Positions 35,111-43,911 of a stretch of DNA of 64,000 bases are shown in pieces. Origin of the DNA: Frigidibacter oleivorans (GTDB lineage: Bacteria > Pseudomonadota > Alphaproteobacteria > Rhodobacterales > Rhodobacteraceae); NCBI RefSeq assembly GCF_003993775.1, contig NZ_RJRZ01000005.1:124001-188000 (forward strand), written 5' to 3'. The notes beneath the pieces are model-generated. The model was given only the letters and a program-made list of their open reading frames with translations, was not told the DNA's origin and made no database searches. Position numbers and translations under genes: made by a program. Within the stretch, counting starts at the first letter, position 1. Every line of letters starts with the position of its first letter.

Positions 35111-36955
35111 TTAGACCCGAGTCGGCACTTTCCGTGTGTGCTTGGCGCTCTCCGCAATTGCCCGAAACACCCGCGCCGCCTCCCCGAAGACCTCGGCATC
35201 TGCCTGTCCGGCGGACGCAGCCAACCCCGACAGTTTTCCAACGGCGATTTGCCTGCCAACCGCTCCGCTTCCCGGTATACTCGGCAATCCCTTACCTTTC
35301 CGCGCTCGATCAATCGGGGCAAAGTGCCGATCCTCGAAGTACCGGATGTGCCGCGCCCGGATCGGATACTGCCCCTCGGGCAGCACCAGCACCTGATTCA
35401 GCGGAAACCGCAGCACTTCGTTTGCCGAAATCAACGGCCGCTCTTCCGACCGCCTGCTGACATTGGCACTGTCCTCCAGGGCGCGAACCCGCGACTGGCT
35501 CTCGGTCACTGCCGTTATGGTGGAGCGCCCCAAGGCATTCGAGAGCACCTCGGCGGTCCGATCATCTTGTGGCGTCATGTAGATCTGCACCCCGGCCCCA
35601 CCTTGCAGAGAGCGCCGCCCGGTTTCGCCATAGATGTCATCTAGGCCGGGAATGGTCTGGGAGATGATGAAGAAGCGCCCGCCGAAGCTGCGTATGGTCT
35701 TGATAGAAGAAAGAACAAGGGGCTGTCGGCCCAGCTGGTCGAATTCGTCCATCAGGAACATGACCGCATGGGGTTCGTCCTGACCAGGCTCACGGCGCTG
35801 GAGGGAGGCGATGGCATCCGCGAAGAGCAGACGGACGAGGGGGGCGAGAGTTTTCAGGTGCTCGGGCTGGACGACGATGTAGAGGCTTTGGGGATCGCGG
35901 CGGAAGGTCGAGAAGTCGAAGTCGCTGGCGGAGGTCACGCGGTCGACCGCGGGGTCGTTCCAAAGCTCGAGACCGGAGCCTTGGATGACGGACACATAGG
36001 CGCCGAGGGTCTTCTCCGGGACGTCGGCCATCTCTAGGAAGGTGCGGGAGATGATCGGGATGTTCGTGGTCTCGGCAATGGCCGTATAGCTCTTCTTCTT
36101 GTCGCCACCCCCGGCCATGATCTCACCGGCAAAGCCCAAAGTCGGGCGGCGCTGTTCGATGGCGTAGAGGCACGAGGCGATGAAGAGCCGCTTGCCGGCA
36201 TTGAAGAAGCTCTGGGCGCTTTCGCCTTCCGGGATGAGGAAGAGGTCGGCCATCGAGTTCAGCGCGGTGTACTGACGCTCAGCGGAGGGCAGGGCGGCGA
36301 TCCGGGCAAGCGGGTTGAACCGGTGCGAGCTCCGGTCCTCATCGAAGGGCGAGAAGTACCAAATGCCGTTCTTCAGCCCATGCTTGCGGTGGATGGAGGT
36401 CTTGGCGAAGTTCTCACCTTTCACGTCGAGGATGATCGCCGAGCCTGAGAAATGGAGGAGGTTCGGGATGACGAAGCCGACTCCTTTCCCCCGGCCCGTG
36501 GGGGCGATCATCATCGCATGCGGGAAGCGGTCTGGCGGCGCCATCACGAAGGGCGCGTCGGACTTCGGAAGGCCGAGCTTGCCGAAGATGAAACCGTTCT
36601 GATCGAGGGTTCCGACCATGTGGTTTCGCTTCAACTCGCGACGCGACTGGAAATGCGCGTCGTCATACTGGTTGAGGCGGCCGCGATGTACCCCAGCTAA
36701 TCCGACGAGCGTCAGCGCGACCGTCACAGCACCGGTGATGATCAATGCGCCCTGCAGGACTGAAGGCCGCGCGGCGAGGTCGGCCCATTCGTAGCGCAAG
36801 AACCAGGGGCCTGTTGGGCTAAGCGTATCGAGGCTCTCCCGGAAGGCTGTGATCACATAGATCGTCGCCAGCATGCCGCCGATGTAGAGACCCGTCAGCA
36901 GTCCAAGGAGCAGCGCCAGCGGATACCGCCAGGCGGTGTCGAGATTCGAAAGCAT
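35111..36955 (-). CDS. virD4: VirD4/TraG coupling protein
   Basis: A 614-residue coupling ATPase. Two N-terminal membrane helices (PLALLLGLLTGLYIGGMLAT and VLQGALIITGAVTVALTLVG), then Walker A APTGRGKGVGFVIPN, Walker B AVMFLMDEFDQLGRQP and the conserved ISQTIPGLDDIYGE. It links the relaxosome to the secretion channel. ATG at 36955 has a GAGGA site; the frame continues upstream but overlaps the relaxase gene. It is downstream of the relaxase and mobC genes in one operon. Confidence 0.95.
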   Translation of the reverse strand: MLSNLDTAWRYPLALLLGLLTGLYIGGMLATIYVITAFRESLDTLSPTGPWFLRYEWADLAARPSVLQGALIITGAVTVALTLVGLAGVHRGRLNQYDDAHFQSRRELKRNHMVGTLDQNGFIFGKLGLPKSDAPFVMAPPDRFPHAMMIAPTGRGKGVGFVIPNLLHFSGSAIILDVKGENFAKTSIHRKHGLKNGIWYFSPFDEDRSSHRFNPLARIAALPSAERQYTALNSMADLFLIPEGESAQSFFNAGKRLFIASCLYAIEQRRPTLGFAGEIMAGGGDKKKSYTAIAETTNIPIISRTFLEMADVPEKTLGAYVSVIQGSGLELWNDPAVDRVTSASDFDFSTFRRDPQSLYIVVQPEHLKTLAPLVRLLFADAIASLQRREPGQDEPHAVMFLMDEFDQLGRQPLVLSSIKTIRSFGGRFFIISQTIPGLDDIYGETGRRSLQGGAGVQIYMTPQDDRTAEVLSNALGRSTITAVTESQSRVRALEDSANVSRRSEERPLISANEVLRFPLNQVLVLPEGQYPIRARHIRYFEDRHFAPIDRARKGKGLPSIPGSGAVGRQIAVGKLSGLAASAGQADAEVFGEAARVFRAIAESAKHTRKVPTRV

Positions 36956-36965
36956 GGGTCTGTCC

Positions 36966-38843
36966 TCAGAGTTCGTGGCCGGTGTCGCGCTCGACAGCAC
37001 GATCGCGCTGCCCCAGTTCGGCAGCGCGATGCTGCGCACGTGCCAGGTCTGCCCAGGGTCCAACCTCGCTCGTCGCGCCAAGGTCGCCCTCATTTTTCAG
37101 TTCATGCGCAACGGCCGCCCTGAGTGCCGGATCTCGGACCTGCTCGTTGAGCGGGGCGAGATCGCCGGACCGGACGCGGTCGAGATCCTCGGGTTTCAGG
37201 GTGTCGTGCAGGCGGTCGACGATGGCTTCCAGCGCGGGCACATCAGAGAGCCTCATATGGCGATCGACGGTGAGCAACTGGTCGCGCGCAATGGCCTCGG
37301 TCAACTCCGGCGCTAGGTTGAAAGCCGCGACTTCCGCCTGAACCTCCTGTCCCAAAGCGCGCTCCGTTTCCATCCAGAACACCTTTTGCATTGTGTTCGG
37401 CTGCTCAGTAATCCAGCTCGCCCGCTGGCCCTCACTGCGCTCGGCCAAACTGAAGCGGGCGACCATTTCCTCGACGGACGTGCCGGCTATGCGAAGCTCA
37501 TCTTCCCGGATCGAGAACAGCGCCGTCAGCCGTTCGCCGATCTCGTCGCGAACATGTGCAAGGGTCGCGCGAAGACCTTCGTCGAGGGAAACCCCCTCGG
37601 TCTGGCCTTGGTCCAACCGCTCAAGTGAGGCGAGGGTCGGGTTGTGATAGGGATCGGTGTTCCGGTCGGCAACTTGGGCATGCTCTGCGAGGAGGATGCT
37701 GTCGGGTGCGAGTTTCAGCGAGGCGCGGGCCTGCTCGGCAAAGCTGCGCTCCAGGTCGACCCGCTCGGCAGAGGGTTCCATGGCGCGAATTGCCTCCCAG
37801 GCCTCTGTGGCCGAAGCGATCATCTCGTTGCGCGCTGCCTCAACCCGTGTGGCGGGGTCGCCTTCGGCATGAAGCGAGTGATCGGGCATCAGGGGAACTC
37901 CTTGTCTGAGAGCGGCGGCAGACGCGCCAAGCGCCCGGGCCAGCCGGGAAAGGTAGGAAGCGGCACTTGCCTCGGTGCCGGTTGCGGCGGCAAGGTCGGC
38001 GAGGTCGCCAAGGGTCTTGTATTCACGGGCGAAGCCCTGCATCGCGGCGAGCCGTCGGCTCCGCTCCCCGTCAGACAGCGGCGGCGGGGGAGGTGGCGTG
38101 GCCTTCCCGCCCTCTCGCGATGCACGCAGCTCGGATTGGCGCGGCGGGTTCTCGACAATGCCGCGGGAAAGGCGCGACGAGGCGAGGATGTTCAGCCCAT
38201 GCGACTGACTGATCTCGGCGTGAAGCTCGCGCATCACATCGAAGTTCAGCGCGGCATGACGACAGATCGATAGGAATCGGCCTTCCTCGATGCCATGCTT
38301 ATCGACCACGAAATGCGCATGCAGATGGTCAGTGTCCTTGTGCAGGGCAGCAACGTATCGCCAGACATCCCCATACTCACCGGACCCGAACACAGCTTGC
38401 CCCCATTCCCGGGCGATGACCTCAGCACGTTCGGCGTCCACCCCCCGCGGAAAACTCAGGACGATGTGATCGGCATGCCCCCGACGCGGCGCACCTGTCC
38501 AGGTCGAAGACCAGATATCGGCCGTCCGCTCCGTTCGGGCAGGATCGAAATCACGCTCATAGCCCGCCAGGTTGCACCAAGTGCTCTGCACCCCCTCTTC
38601 CCGGGCCACATAGTCGAGAAGGCGCTTCAGCTCCTGTGGGGTGCGGGCGCTGCCGCCGGCGATGCGTTTGACGACCGACTGCCAGCCACGGGGCCCACCA
38701 GCGTTTCGCAGAAGCGCCCGGGTCTGGCGTTCCTTGCGCGTGCCGAGACGGGACGATGAGCCGTCGCCACCACCCCGCCCACGACGACGGTCGTCGAGAA
38801 CATGACCGAGAACCAGATCCTCGACGGAAGGCGACCGGGTCAT
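36966..38843 (-). CDS. relaxase, VirD2-like (MOBP type)
   Basis: A 625-residue relaxase. The N-terminal third has the relaxase signatures: LKRLLDYVAREEG with the likely catalytic Tyr78, HADHIVLSFPRGVD and the metal-binding histidine triad in LHKDTDHLHAHFVVDK (H168, H173, H175). The rest is helical and charged, with a Pro run (about residue 249) between domains. It nicks at oriT and stays attached to the transferred strand. It overlaps mobC by 4 bases and is followed by virD4 after 10 bases. Confidence 0.92.
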   Translation of the reverse strand: MTRSPSVEDLVLGHVLDDRRRGRGGGDGSSSRLGTRKERQTRALLRNAGGPRGWQSVVKRIAGGSARTPQELKRLLDYVAREEGVQSTWCNLAGYERDFDPARTERTADIWSSTWTGAPRRGHADHIVLSFPRGVDAERAEVIAREWGQAVFGSGEYGDVWRYVAALHKDTDHLHAHFVVDKHGIEEGRFLSICRHAALNFDVMRELHAEISQSHGLNILASSRLSRGIVENPPRQSELRASREGGKATPPPPPPLSDGERSRRLAAMQGFAREYKTLGDLADLAAATGTEASAASYLSRLARALGASAAALRQGVPLMPDHSLHAEGDPATRVEAARNEMIASATEAWEAIRAMEPSAERVDLERSFAEQARASLKLAPDSILLAEHAQVADRNTDPYHNPTLASLERLDQGQTEGVSLDEGLRATLAHVRDEIGERLTALFSIREDELRIAGTSVEEMVARFSLAERSEGQRASWITEQPNTMQKVFWMETERALGQEVQAEVAAFNLAPELTEAIARDQLLTVDRHMRLSDVPALEAIVDRLHDTLKPEDLDRVRSGDLAPLNEQVRDPALRAAVAHELKNEGDLGATSEVGPWADLARAQHRAAELGQRDRAVERDTGHEL

Positions 38844-39403
38844 TTCGGCGCCTCGGCAGAAGTATCAGTGGCAAGAACGAAAGGAGAGGTTTGATCACCA
38901 AGTCCCTGCTTGGCCCTCAGCGCCGAGAGGAGGTGGACCACCTCTTCGACAAGGTCATCGACCCGCGCTCCGACCTTGCGCACCAGGGCGGCATCACGGG
39001 CATTCCAGGTCAGACGACCGACCGCCCCCAGTCGGGCGATCTGGTTGAGGTTGTTGCCGACAGCGGACAATTCCCGCCTGGCTGCAGCGATGGCATCAAG
39101 CTCGTCTGCCTGGATGGCCAGACGATCGCTTGCCTGTCTGACCAGATGCCTGACTGCCTCGGAAACCGTCAGACCGTTTGCTTCGGCAACCGCCTGAAAG
39201 GCTGCATGCTCGTCTTCCGTGATGCGGATGTTCAACTTTACCGAAAGCCGCCGCACCTCCTTCCGATCAAGGCTGCCCTTGATCCGTGACAGCGCCTGGC
39301 GGGAACGGCCCATCGACCTCGCCACGGCCGCGACGCTCTCGCCAGCGAGGAGCCGCGCCGTGATGGCTGCAGTCTCAGTTGAGGTCAGGCGTGAGCGTGG
39401 CAT
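38840..39403 (-). CDS. mobC: MobC-like relaxosome accessory protein
   Basis: A 187-residue protein in two parts. The N terminus holds a helix-turn-helix (ARLLAGESVAAVARSMGRSR) and the middle a ribbon-helix-helix-like segment (NIRITEDEHAAFQAVAEANG); the C-terminal half has AARRELSAVGNNLNQIARLG, the MobC signature. MobC helps melt oriT for the relaxase. No clear ribosome-binding site precedes the ATG at 39403. The candidate oriT lies directly upstream, as in other MOBP systems. Confidence 0.85.
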   Translation of the reverse strand: MPRSRLTSTETAAITARLLAGESVAAVARSMGRSRQALSRIKGSLDRKEVRRLSVKLNIRITEDEHAAFQAVAEANGLTVSEAVRHLVRQASDRLAIQADELDAIAAARRELSAVGNNLNQIARLGAVGRLTWNARDAALVRKVGARVDDLVEEVVHLLSALRAKQGLGDQTSPFVLATDTSAEAPK

Positions 39404-39469
39404 TGCATCATTAAATGTGTTTTGCAGTCATTGCGCATCATGTACCACACACCACCGTTCCTGCCAACC

Positions 39470-39539
39470 GTCCTCACCGGCCGGTTTCCGCTCCTCTGAA
39501 GAGGAGCCCGCGTGCGGAAACCGGACAGCCGGTGAGGAC
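39470..39539. repeat. large nested inverted repeat in candidate oriT
   Basis: Three stacked inverted repeats: outer arms GTCCTCACCGGC (39470-39481) and GCCGGTGAGGAC (39528-39539); middle arms CCGGTTTCCGC (39481-39491) and GCGGAAACCGG (39514-39524); inner hairpin GCTCCTC-TGAA-GAGGAGC (39490-39507). Outer and middle arms are perfect (12 and 11 bases). It lies 66 bases upstream of mobC, a usual place for an oriT hairpin. Confidence 0.85.
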
Positions 39540-39864
39540 TCAATATGGCGTCAGGGGTCGGCGGCTTGCCCGCCGACTGCGTCCCTGCGCCCCGGCCGTC
39601 AGGCCTCCGTGCAACGCGAGACCAAAGTGGTCGAGCGCCTTGAAACCTTGGGCTTTGCAGAAGTGTGCGGTCCCTCCATGAGGGCTGTTGGGACGGGCAC
39701 GACAGTCTGAAGGAAGGGCTGCCCGGGAAGAGAAGGGGGGCCGGGGAAGGGGCCTCAAGATGCTTCAAGGCCTGCCCATTGCGGAAGATGGCCGACGATG
39801 AATGGCTTTGGGCATGAAGCCACAGGCTGGATCGGCGTAGCGTCAACCCGTCACTAGGCGAACT

Positions 39865-40040
39865 GGCAAGCAGGCCGACAGGCAAGCAGGCAGATTGTCC
39901 GGCATGCATCCGGTTGGCGGGTCATATTCGGGATCGTCCCTAGACAGAGGCCTGATGTCACCCTGCCTTCGGATCAGCCGTGCGGACAGGTTCCAACGCA
40001 GGCATGCGGCCTGTCACCTATGCAGGCATGCAGACATGCA
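39865..40040. repeat. short direct repeats (GGCAAGCAGGC and GGCATGC)
   Basis: GGCAAGCAGGC occurs at 39865-39875 and 39881-39891 (16-base period). GGCATGC occurs at 39901-39907, 40001-40007 and 40025-40031, and ACATGC at 40034-40039. These lie between the oriT hairpin and the ParA/VirC1 gene and could be iterons, a centromere or an overdrive-like site. Confidence 0.5.
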
Positions 40041-40370
40041 AACCGTCATACGGGCCGGAAGGCAGATAGCCTCGATTGCGGCTAGGCCGAAGGAGTGCTC
40101 GGACGCCGCGCCGCAGCATCACGGCTGCGGGAATCCTTAGGAAACATGAAGGCTTCGGCGGTGTGTTACAACTTCCAGCACATGCCATTTGACGTTTCTG
40201 CAACCTTATGCCTAAACGGCGCACCGCACGTCGGTCGGATTAGTGACGCCTTTACAACGGCTTCGCTGGATCTTGGCTTGCCCGCGGTGCACTGCCTTCC
40301 GCAGCGTCATGAAAGAACGCCGGGCGTCGGTGCAAGGTGTATCGAGTACCGTTTGTGGAGGCGTCATTTC

Positions 40371-41135
40371 ATGCAAGTCATTACCATCGTGCAGACCAAG
40401 GGCGGCTCGGGCAAGACCACGACCGCCATGCTTCTCGCATCTGCAGCACTGAACCTCGGGCGCAGCGTCACCCTGATCGACGGTGATGTGAACGCTCAAC
40501 TCGGCCGTTGGCGCGACAGTTTCGAACTGGCCACGTGGGAGAGTGCGCAAAAGCCCGACTGGCCGGAGAGCCTGGCGATCCTCTCGCCACCGGAAAGTGT
40601 TGAAGGGCTTCTGTCGCTCCTCGAGGCCGAGGAAGCGCGCGGCGTCGATCTCGTCGTGATCGACACCCGGCCTGGCACCCACACCGACACCGAGGACTTC
40701 TGCCTGATCTCCGATCTGGTGCTGATCCCAGCCCGCCCCGTCTACGCCGAATGGGAAATGACCCATCGCGCCGTCCTCTGGATGGACGACCTCCGCGCCT
40801 CGATTGCCGAGGGCGAGCGGTTCCCCGCGGTCCGGGTCCTCGTCATGGACGCGGGGCCGAAGATCATCGACGCCGCAACCCGGGAAGGGGGGATGGCTCA
40901 ACTGCCAAAGCGCGACCAAGACGTGCTGCAAGAGATCCTGCGTCTCGACCATCTCGACGTGATCGTTCCGCATTCGAGAATCCTCGAACAACTGGGCTAT
41001 CACGGCCCCCTTGGACCGGCGGCCCGCGCCAACGCCAAAGCACCCGGCGGTCGGCTGGTGGCGGATGCCATCACACGCCAGCTTGTAGTTGCGGAACTTG
41101 TCCTGACCGGGATCGACGAGGTGATCCCTGCATGA
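40371..41135 (+). CDS. VirC1/ParA-family ATPase
   Basis: A 254-residue deviant Walker-A ATPase (VQTKGGSGKTTTAMLLASAA; Asp in VTLIDGDVNAQLGRWRD; VVIDTRPGTHTDTEDFCLIS). The N-terminal half follows Agrobacterium VirC1, including the LxRW element after the GDVN Asp. VirC1 binds the overdrive site and promotes relaxosome formation and recruitment to the pole; plasmid ParA proteins segregate DNA. With mobC, relaxase and virD4 next door and a VirC2-like partner rather than a ParB, the VirC1 role is more likely. ATG at 40371 fits the family; upstream codons are non-coding in look. Confidence 0.82.
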   Translation: MQVITIVQTKGGSGKTTTAMLLASAALNLGRSVTLIDGDVNAQLGRWRDSFELATWESAQKPDWPESLAILSPPESVEGLLSLLEAEEARGVDLVVIDTRPGTHTDTEDFCLISDLVLIPARPVYAEWEMTHRAVLWMDDLRASIAEGERFPAVRVLVMDAGPKIIDAATREGGMAQLPKRDQDVLQEILRLDHLDVIVPHSRILEQLGYHGPLGPAARANAKAPGGRLVADAITRQLVVAELVLTGIDEVIPA

Positions 41136-41806
41136 GCCGTTTCCGCCTTCCTGCACGTGTCGCACCCTCCCCGGCAGCGGAAGAACCAGGTCTGCAGAAC
41201 TCCGCCGCACGGTTGCGGTCATCGCGCGAGGTGCAGTCGCGCATTCTTGCCGAACGGCGTGCGCCGGAGCAGGGAGGAAATGTCGAGTGCGGCAAGGCCC
41301 AGCTTCCCGACATGACGACGGAGCACTTGGCCGACCCGGAGTTTGCCGGGAAGAGGGAAGGGGAGAGTGGTCGGCCGCAGTCCCCCGCTTCGCCGCCCGA
41401 ATGTGCTGCCAGTGGGTTGGCGAGGCCCCGGAAAGAGAAGCTGGTGGTCCTCTTTCGGCTGCCGCTGGCAATCGAGAAGCAGCTTGAGCAGATCCCTGGC
41501 GCGGGCGACGTGACCCCAGCCTACATGCTGCGCGCCTTTGCCAAGGAAGCCCGGGCCGAACTGCGGCGGCTCTTGGCGGAAGATGATCTTGCGCCGCATG
41601 TCGATGAGGCGAGGCGCATCTTTGCCATGGCAGCATCGGACATGGCGGTCGGCGAACCGATGACCGTCTACGCCCAAAGCTCCGCTATCCGGGCTATGCA
41701 TGCGGCACTTGATGACCCTTGGCTGATCGAGGCCCGGGCGACGATCGTTGGTGCCTTCCTCGCCGCGATTGCGTCGCTGCTGATCGAGGCGCGACGCGTC
41801 AGATAG
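41132..41806 (+). CDS. VirC2-like / ribbon-helix-helix partner of the ParA-type ATPase
   Basis: A 224-residue soluble protein. The first 100 residues are Pro/Glu/Arg-rich and look disordered; the C-terminal half (KLVVLFRLPLAIEKQLEQIP onward) suggests a ribbon-helix-helix fold as found in VirC2. The ATG at 41132 overlaps the ATPase stop by 4 bases, so the two are coupled. VirC2 binds overdrive DNA with VirC1. Sequence similarity to VirC2 is weak by eye; a ParB-like segregation role is the alternative. Confidence 0.55.
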   Translation: MSRFRLPARVAPSPAAEEPGLQNSAARLRSSREVQSRILAERRAPEQGGNVECGKAQLPDMTTEHLADPEFAGKREGESGRPQSPASPPECAASGLARPRKEKLVVLFRLPLAIEKQLEQIPGAGDVTPAYMLRAFAKEARAELRRLLAEDDLAPHVDEARRIFAMAASDMAVGEPMTVYAQSSAIRAMHAALDDPWLIEARATIVGAFLAAIASLLIEARRVR

Positions 41807-41845
41807 ACCCGGACAATGCAACAGAATTCGATGAACTGCCTCCGG

Positions 41846-42268
41846 TTACTCGCAGGCAAGATCGGGCAGCGGCGCTGTCTCGAAGGTCAGACTGTCGGCG
41901 CTTGTAACGAGCGCGAACTCGCCGCCCGAGCGGAAGGTAGCCACCATTTTCGACCAGTCCGCTGCGTCAACCGATGCCTGTGCGGCGATGCCGTTGTTGA
42001 CCGGCAGGCGGGCCTGTTCGCCCGACTTTGCGAGAACGACGACCATGTCCGGTGCGGCGTCTTTGACAAAGCGAACCACGAACGCGCCGTTGGGCGTTGG
42101 CCCAAAGACGCGATCCGGATCGCAGACAAGCCGCACCTCACCCGCTTCGCTGGTGAGCGCGTAGGTCGGCAGGCCACGTTCGACACCTATCGTCCAGGCG
42201 TCGAGCGCGTGGACGGGAACAGACATCGCCGCAAGCGCGGAAACAGCCAGAACGGGGGACAGAACATG
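41846..42268 (-). CDS. exported protein of unknown function
   Basis: A 140-residue exported protein (signal peptide VLSPVLAVSALAAMSVPVHA) rich in beta-strands (WTIGVERGLPTYALTSEAGE, GAFVVRFVKDAAPDMVVVL). Two cysteines, VRLVCDPD and the C-terminal LACE, could form a disulfide. No family recognised. It stands alone, convergent with the VirC2-like gene; ATG at 42268 was chosen as it starts the leader. Confidence 0.6.
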   Translation of the reverse strand, partial: HVLSPVLAVSALAAMSVPVHALDAWTIGVERGLPTYALTSEAGEVRLVCDPDRVFGPTPNGAFVVRFVKDAAPDMVVVLAKSGEQARLPVNNGIAAQASVDAADWSKMVATFRSGGEFALVTSADSLTFETAPLPDLACE

Positions 42269-42395
42269 CATCGACAGGAAAGCCTTTCGTGGTTCGCGTG
42301 GCGACAGCAAAGCACCACTTCTGATGTCGTTAGATATGTTCTGACAGAGTTCATGTCCATGACCGCTAGCCGTCAACGGATGACAGGAGGCCGGT

Positions 42396-42605
42396 ATGGA
42401 AGAGGTCGCTAGAAGCAGCTCCAAAAGCCCGACCATCGATCGTCGCCTGTGGCGGATCGACCGCGGAGACCGGGAACTCGTTGCAGAACGGCACCGCACC
42501 GTGAATGGCCGGTTCAGGACCGTGTGGCTGGTCCCGGAAGAAAGCCTGCGTGGCGTCCTCTGGGTCGAGGTTGTCGAGGGAACACCGGGCGATCCGTCAC
42601 CATGA
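42396..42605 (+). CDS. small protein of unknown function
   Basis: A 69-residue soluble product, rich in Arg and Glu (TIDRRLWRIDRGDRELVAER). A strong AGGAGG site lies 5 bases before the ATG, which supports translation. No family recognised. It lies upstream of the WGR-domain gene. Confidence 0.5.
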   Translation: MEEVARSSSKSPTIDRRLWRIDRGDRELVAERHRTVNGRFRTVWLVPEESLRGVLWVEVVEGTPGDPSP

Positions 42606-42701
42606 CCCATCAGCTTTCTGAATCGGACCGCCCGGATCGATTCAGAAATGCAATTAGACTTGGAGAGCAATAAGGCGGAGTCTGTGCAGAGGAGGACCGC
42701 C

Positions 42702-42962
42702 TTGGCTCTGGCACATCTGCACCGCATCGACCCTGAGCACAAGATGGCGCGATTCTACTGCATCGATGTTGCGGCGACGCTGTTCGGAGACGTCTCCGTC
42801 TTGCGGACCTGGGGCCGGATCGGAACGCACGGACGGACAAGACTCGAGACTTGCGCCACCGTGGAAGAAGCGGAGAGGGCGGCATCTCAAACTCTTCGAC
42901 AGAAGATGCGGCGGGGCTATCTGCCTGCTGGCCAAATGCTGCCGCCAGACCTTGTGGTGTGA
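42702..42962 (+). CDS. WGR-domain protein
   Basis: An 86-residue protein consisting of one WGR domain: KMARFYCIDVAATLFGDVSV, then the RTWGRIGTHGRTRLETCAT core and the basic SQTLRQKMRRGYLP end. WGR domains bind nucleic acid or poly(A)polymerase/PARP-type partners; the role of stand-alone bacterial copies is unclear. TTG at 42702 is preferred because GAGGAGG lies 6 bases upstream and the product then starts like other family members; an ATG at 42648 lacks such a site. Confidence 0.8.
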   Translation: MALAHLHRIDPEHKMARFYCIDVAATLFGDVSVLRTWGRIGTHGRTRLETCATVEEAERAASQTLRQKMRRGYLPAGQMLPPDLVV

Positions 42963-42968
42963 GATCTG

Positions 42969-43331
42969 TCAGGCCTTACGCTGAAGCCTGCCCTCCAGCT
43001 CGGCACCGGCCTCGATGGCGATCTGCTCATGGGTGACGTCGGCCTGCACGACCGCACTCGGCGCGAGCTGAACGTTTCGCGCTGAGACCCTGCCGGAAAC
43101 CACCCCGAGCACGACGAGGTCGTGGGCGACCACGGAACCTTCAACACGACCTGAACCAGCCACGGTGATCTCCGGCGCCCGCAGTGAGCCAACGACATTG
43201 CCTTGGACCTCGATCGGTCCATTGGAGGTGGCATCACCTTCGACGACAAGGTCCTGCGCGAAGACGCTGCGGCGAGCGTTTGCGACGGCCGGGTCCGGCC
43301 AACGGTCGAGGTCGCCATTTGGGGTATTCAT
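42969..43331 (-). CDS. bactofilin-type polymer-forming protein
   Basis: A 120-residue protein with the repetitive beta-helix pattern of bactofilins (LVVEGDATSNGPIEVQGNVV, VAGSGRVEGSVVAHDLVVLG, SGRVSARNVQLAPSAVVQA). Bactofilins self-assemble into cytoskeletal filaments and place peptidoglycan or DNA machineries. It is convergent with the WGR gene (6-base gap). Its reason for being on a mobile element is unknown; a scaffold for transfer or partition is conceivable. Confidence 0.8.
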   Translation of the reverse strand: MNTPNGDLDRWPDPAVANARRSVFAQDLVVEGDATSNGPIEVQGNVVGSLRAPEITVAGSGRVEGSVVAHDLVVLGVVSGRVSARNVQLAPSAVVQADVTHEQIAIEAGAELEGRLQRKA

Positions 43332-43641
43332 CTTGGTGCCGCCTTAGCTCAACGTCGTGCTGCATGACTGGACCAGAAGCGAAACGAAAGGGCAACACGC
43401 GGCGCCGTGATCGGCGAAGAGACGCAGAGCCCTCGGTACCACATAACTCGTCCGGCAACGGTCGTCGCCGGTCCTCCCTTACGAGCTGTATAGACTGCGT
43501 CATCAATCATGGTGATCCTCAAGGCCGTGGTCGCTCTGCCAATTGGGTGTAATTGGGTGCGGAAACGGGTGTCGCCGAGCGCCGGCTTGAAATCACGTTC
43601 ACGCGCATGTATATGTTTGTGCATATGCAATGGAGGCCACC
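43332..43641. other. spacer upstream of vapBC, with a tandem repeat
   Basis: About 310 bases without a supported gene. It holds AATTGGGTG twice in tandem (43541-43549 and 43551-43559) and, next to vapB, the perfect palindrome TGCATATGCA (43620-43629) described separately. Confidence 0.5.
43620..43629. promoter_or_regulatory. candidate VapBC operator
   Basis: TGCATATGCA is a perfect 10-base palindrome 12 bases before the vapB start, overlapped upstream by the related GCATGTATATG. AbrB-type antitoxins bind such AT-centred palindromes for autoregulation; this is inference from place and symmetry. Confidence 0.5.
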
Positions 43642-43911
43642 ATGCCGCAAGCTTACTCCCACGACCACGTGCCAGGCCGGGAAGCCAAGCTCTTCCGCAA
43701 CAACAAGAGCCAGGCCGTGCGCATCCCGGCCGACTTCGAATTGCCAGGTGATCGTGTGATGATCCATCGCGACGGGGACCGCCTTATCCTCGAGCCGGTT
43801 CGGCGTCGGAGCCTTCTGGCCGTGTTGGCCGATCTTGAGCCACTCGGTCCGGAAGACCAGTTTCCCGATATCGACGACACACTCTTGCCTCCGCGCGAGG
43901 TCGACTTTTGA
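43642..43911 (+). CDS. vapB: VapB-type antitoxin (AbrB/SpoVT fold)
   Basis: An 89-residue protein with a swapped-hairpin AbrB domain (AKLFRNNKSQAVRIPADFEL, DRVMIHRDGDRLILEPV) and a C-terminal acidic tail (DQFPDIDDTLLPP) that would wrap the toxin. GGAGG lies 5 bases before ATG 43642, which is why it is preferred over ATG 43630. It overlaps vapC by 4 bases. It neutralises VapC and represses the operon. Confidence 0.92.
   Translation: MPQAYSHDHVPGREAKLFRNNKSQAVRIPADFELPGDRVMIHRDGDRLILEPVRRRSLLAVLADLEPLGPEDQFPDIDDTLLPPREVDF

Larger units (their letters stand above)
39404..40370. other. transfer-origin / control region (candidate oriT)
   Basis: A stretch of about 970 bases with no supported gene, lying between the divergent mobC-relaxase-virD4 and VirC1-VirC2 operons. 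It contains a large nested hairpin (39470-39539), an 11-base tandem repeat (39865-39891) and repeated GGCATGC motifs (39901-40039). Position, lack of genes and repeat structure all fit oriT plus binding sites for MobC and the ParA/VirC1 system. The nick site itself could not be recognised. Confidence 0.6.

Noticed and set aside
40371-41806. Reading the ParA-like gene and its partner as a plain parAB segregation pair
   Set aside because: The partner has no ParB nuclease-like or HTH motif, and the neighbours are relaxosome genes; VirC1/VirC2 fits better, though segregation is not excluded.
43541-43559. Tandem AATTGGGTG as an integration site core
   Set aside because: Too short, no integrase gene or tRNA nearby in the window to support an att site.
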